From an uncultured Tateyamaria sp. (GTDB taxonomy: Bacteria; Pseudomonadota; Alphaproteobacteria; Rhodobacterales; Rhodobacteraceae), in NCBI RefSeq assembly GCF_947488715.1, contig NZ_CANLAG010000001.1, positions 372,001 to 436,000 on the forward strand: 64,000 nt of DNA. Direction: 5' to 3'. The position numbers and the translations under genes are program-made. How positions within the stretch are numbered: position 1 is the first letter of the stretch; each line of letters begins with the position of its first letter. Below are positions 62,156-64,000 of this stretch, piece after piece. The notes beneath the pieces were generated by a model. The model was not told where the DNA came from. It did no database searches and saw only the letters and a program-made list of their open reading frames with translations.

Positions 62156-63136
62156 ATGAACAAATTTATCCAATCGACCATGCTCTCTTTTGCCCTTGTA
62201 GGAGGGGCCGCGCAGGCGGAGGAACTGCGCTTGTCCCACCAGTGGTCCACCAGTGACGTGCGTCACGAAGTGGCTCAGATCGTCGCTGATGAAGTCGCGG
62301 CAGCCGGTGTTGATCTTGAGATCACCATCTTTCCGTCGAAGTCGCTGTTTAAGCCGCGCGAGCAGTATCGCCCCTTGTCACGCGGGCAGTTGGACATGAC
62401 GGTCTTTCCGCTGTCCTATGCAGGCGGTCAGCAACCGGCATTCAATCTGACGCTTATGCCCGGTCTTGTGAAAAACCATGATCACGCCGCCCGTCTGAGC
62501 CATTCGCCCTTTATGGAGGCGCTTGAGGCAAGGATGGCCGAGGACGATGTGATGGTCCTGGTCCACGGCTACCTTGCCGGCGGGTTTGTCGGCAAAGACA
62601 CCTGCATCACGCATCCAGATGATGTCGCGGGTTTGCAGACCCGTGCGGCGGGCAAGTCGTTTGAGCAAATGCTGGTTGGTGCCGATGCGTCGATCACGTC
62701 TATGGCGTCATCCGAGATTTACTCGGCCATGCAGACGGGCGTTTTGGATGCGGCCAACACGTCGTCTTCGTCGTTCGTATCTTATCGGATTTTTGAGCAG
62801 GTCGCCTGCTATACACCCGCGTCCGATATTGCGCTTTGGTTTCTGTACCAACCGCTGCTGATGAACAAATCCACGTTCGAGGGTTTGTCGGAAGAGCAAC
62901 AAGCGGCCCTGCTTGCCGCGGCGGACGTGGCCGAGGCGCACTACCTTGAACAAGCCAAGCTGCAAGATGCCGCATCGGTCGATGTGTTCCGCGAAGCAGG
63001 CGTCGAAATCGCCGAAATGACAGCGGATGATTTCGCAGCATGGCAGGCGCTGGCCCAGGAAACATCCTATGCCGCGTTTGCGGCTGATGTCGAAGGCGGC
63101 CAAGAGCTGCTGGATATGGCGCTCGCGGTCGAGTGA
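62156..63136 (+). CDS. dctP: TRAP transporter substrate-binding protein (DctP)
   Basis: A 326-residue periplasmic binding protein with a signal peptide (MLSFALVGGAAQAEEL). TRAP hallmarks are LSHQWSTSDVRHEVAQIVAD at the first lobe, SRGQLDMTVFPLSYAGG, the arginine in LQTRAAGKSFEQML that binds a carboxylate, and GVLDAANTSSSSF. GGAGGAA precedes the ATG. The next genes are dctQ and dctM, so it imports an organic acid of unknown identity. Confidence 0.93.
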   Translation: MNKFIQSTMLSFALVGGAAQAEELRLSHQWSTSDVRHEVAQIVADEVAAAGVDLEITIFPSKSLFKPREQYRPLSRGQLDMTVFPLSYAGGQQPAFNLTLMPGLVKNHDHAARLSHSPFMEALEARMAEDDVMVLVHGYLAGGFVGKDTCITHPDDVAGLQTRAAGKSFEQMLVGADASITSMASSEIYSAMQTGVLDAANTSSSSFVSYRIFEQVACYTPASDIALWFLYQPLLMNKSTFEGLSEEQQAALLAAADVAEAHYLEQAKLQDAASVDVFREAGVEIAEMTADDFAAWQALAQETSYAAFAADVEGGQELLDMALAVE

Positions 63137-63197
63137 CCCCAATTGCGAGGGGCGCGCAGCCTCTCGCCCATCTCAAACCAATTGGAAGGAAAACGTC

Positions 63198-63749
63198 ATG
63201 GCTGGCCATGCCCTTTCGGCTGCCCAACGCACAAAGAGCGAGAATGGTTTTGTGCGCGCAGTCCAGAATATTTCTAGTGTCGCCGGGTGGTGTTCTGCCT
63301 TGATGATTTTGGCCGCTGTTTTTCTCACGTGCCAAATGATCTTTATCCGCTTTGCACTGAACGGATCGACCGTTTGGCAAACCGAGATTGTCGTCTTCTT
63401 GGTGATTGCCGCGACCCTCATCGGGTTGCCGTTTGTGCAGTATCAACGCGGCCATGTGAACGTGGACCTCATCCCGTTGGCACTGAAAGGCAAAGCGCGA
63501 TTTGGGTTGGCCATTGTGACGCTGACGCTGTCGATCATCATCACAAGTGTGATGTTGTTCTATGCTTACGAGCATTGGCATTTCGCTTGGGCGCGAGGCT
63601 GGACATCGGACACCGTAACGGCGGTTCCCCTGTGGATACCCTACCTGTCGCTGCCTGTCGGTTTTGGCCTGTTGTGGCTGCAACTGATCGCCGATCTCAC
63701 AGCCCTTCTCACGAAATCTGAATCGCCCTTTGGGCTGGAGGCATCGTAA
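63198..63749 (+). CDS. dctQ: TRAP transporter small permease (DctQ)
   Basis: A 183-residue membrane protein with four helices: SALMILAAVFLTCQMIFIRF, WQTEIVVFLVIAATLIGLPF, LAIVTLTLSIIITSVMLFYA and SLPVGFGLLWLQLIADLTAL. The WQTE motif after the first helix is typical of DctQ. Its stop codon shares a base with the dctM start. Upstream GGAAGGAA serves as ribosome-binding site. Confidence 0.92.
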   Translation: MAGHALSAAQRTKSENGFVRAVQNISSVAGWCSALMILAAVFLTCQMIFIRFALNGSTVWQTEIVVFLVIAATLIGLPFVQYQRGHVNVDLIPLALKGKARFGLAIVTLTLSIIITSVMLFYAYEHWHFAWARGWTSDTVTAVPLWIPYLSLPVGFGLLWLQLIADLTALLTKSESPFGLEAS

Positions 63750-64000
63750 TGGATCCCCTTCTTCTTGGTGCCCTGGTTGGCATCTGCACCATCCTGGTCC
63801 TGTTTTCTGGCGTGTCCGTCGGTGTTGGACTGCTGATCGTCTCTGCCGGTTTTCTGGTGATCTTTGATGGCATGCGGTCTCTGGAGCTGATGCCTGAGAT
63901 ATTCTTTGGCAATCTGGACAGCTTTGCCCTGCTGGCGATCCCCATGTTCATCATTATGGGGGCATCCATTGCGTCCACCCGCGCCGGAGCGGACCTGTAC
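63749..64000 (+). CDS. dctM: TRAP transporter large permease (DctM), partial
   Basis: The first 84 residues of a DctM subunit cut by the right edge of the window. The translation starts MDPLLLGALVGICTILVLFS and includes FLVIFDG and the conserved AIPMFIIMGA segment. The ATG at 63749 overlaps the dctQ TAA by one base. Confidence 0.9.
   Translation, partial: MDPLLLGALVGICTILVLFSGVSVGVGLLIVSAGFLVIFDGMRSLELMPEIFFGNLDSFALLAIPMFIIMGASIASTRAGADLY

Overview
The window looks like chromosomal DNA from an alphaproteobacterium of the order Rhodobacterales (Roseobacter group). It is GC-rich and densely packed, with many 4-base ATGA gene overlaps. Several neighbourhoods and families fit that group: rsmB / heparinase-like / purH / lspA / BamF-like (DUF3035) lipoprotein / paired M16 peptidases, a DUF1674 (SDHAF4-like) protein, and both TRAP and tripartite tricarboxylate (TTT) transporters. 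No species can be named from the sequence alone. I found no rRNA, tRNA, CRISPR array, insertion sequence or phage gene.

Left part (1-26 kb): mainly housekeeping genes. A glycosyltransferase pair at the left edge is followed, on the minus strand, by a dispersed version of the rbfA-truB-rpsO-pnp translation/RNA-decay block. Accessory genes are interleaved in it: a phosphodiester glycosidase-like secreted protein, a small membrane protein, a DUF1643 protein, an RTX-repeat protein, an EamA transporter and an ASCH-like protein. On the plus strand come dapB, rsmB, a heparinase II/III-like gene, purH, lspA, a BamF-like lipoprotein and two M16 peptidases (one with and one without the zinc motif). Then come a double-domain aldehyde dehydrogenase, a small secreted protein and deoC.

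Middle part (24-45 kb): a DUF4173 membrane protein is co-transcribed with an OmpR-type response regulator and a histidine kinase, behind an array of TGCAC direct repeats. Next is a complete metal ABC transporter operon (sitABCD type) behind two Fur-family-like boxes. Then follow map, sfsA, a CinA/MoaB-like protein, GNAT and AhpD-like proteins, an OmpA-family protein, a LysR regulator, a sigma/anti-sigma pair, a CorA/ZntB transporter, a 2,4-dienoyl-CoA reductase-like flavoenzyme, rppH, a PfkB kinase and nth.

Right part (45.7-64 kb): accessory catabolism. A GntR regulator with two predicted winged helices diverges from a long plus-strand operon: tctC-tctB-tctA, an isocitrate/isopropylmalate dehydrogenase homologue, an Asp/Glu-racemase-superfamily protein, otnK-like kinase, otnC-like decarboxylase, RraA-like aldolase and an AcnA-family hydro-lyase. 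A carboxymuconolactone-decarboxylase-like protein and a flavodoxin-fold protein follow. Together these read as uptake and breakdown of an unidentified hydroxylated or branched di/tricarboxylate that converges on 3-oxotetronate-type chemistry. This is the best candidate in the window for an undescribed pathway. A LysR-controlled mini-operon (small membrane protein, NTF2-like, tautomerase, EamA exporter) and a GntR-controlled TRAP transporter (cut by the window edge) complete the region.
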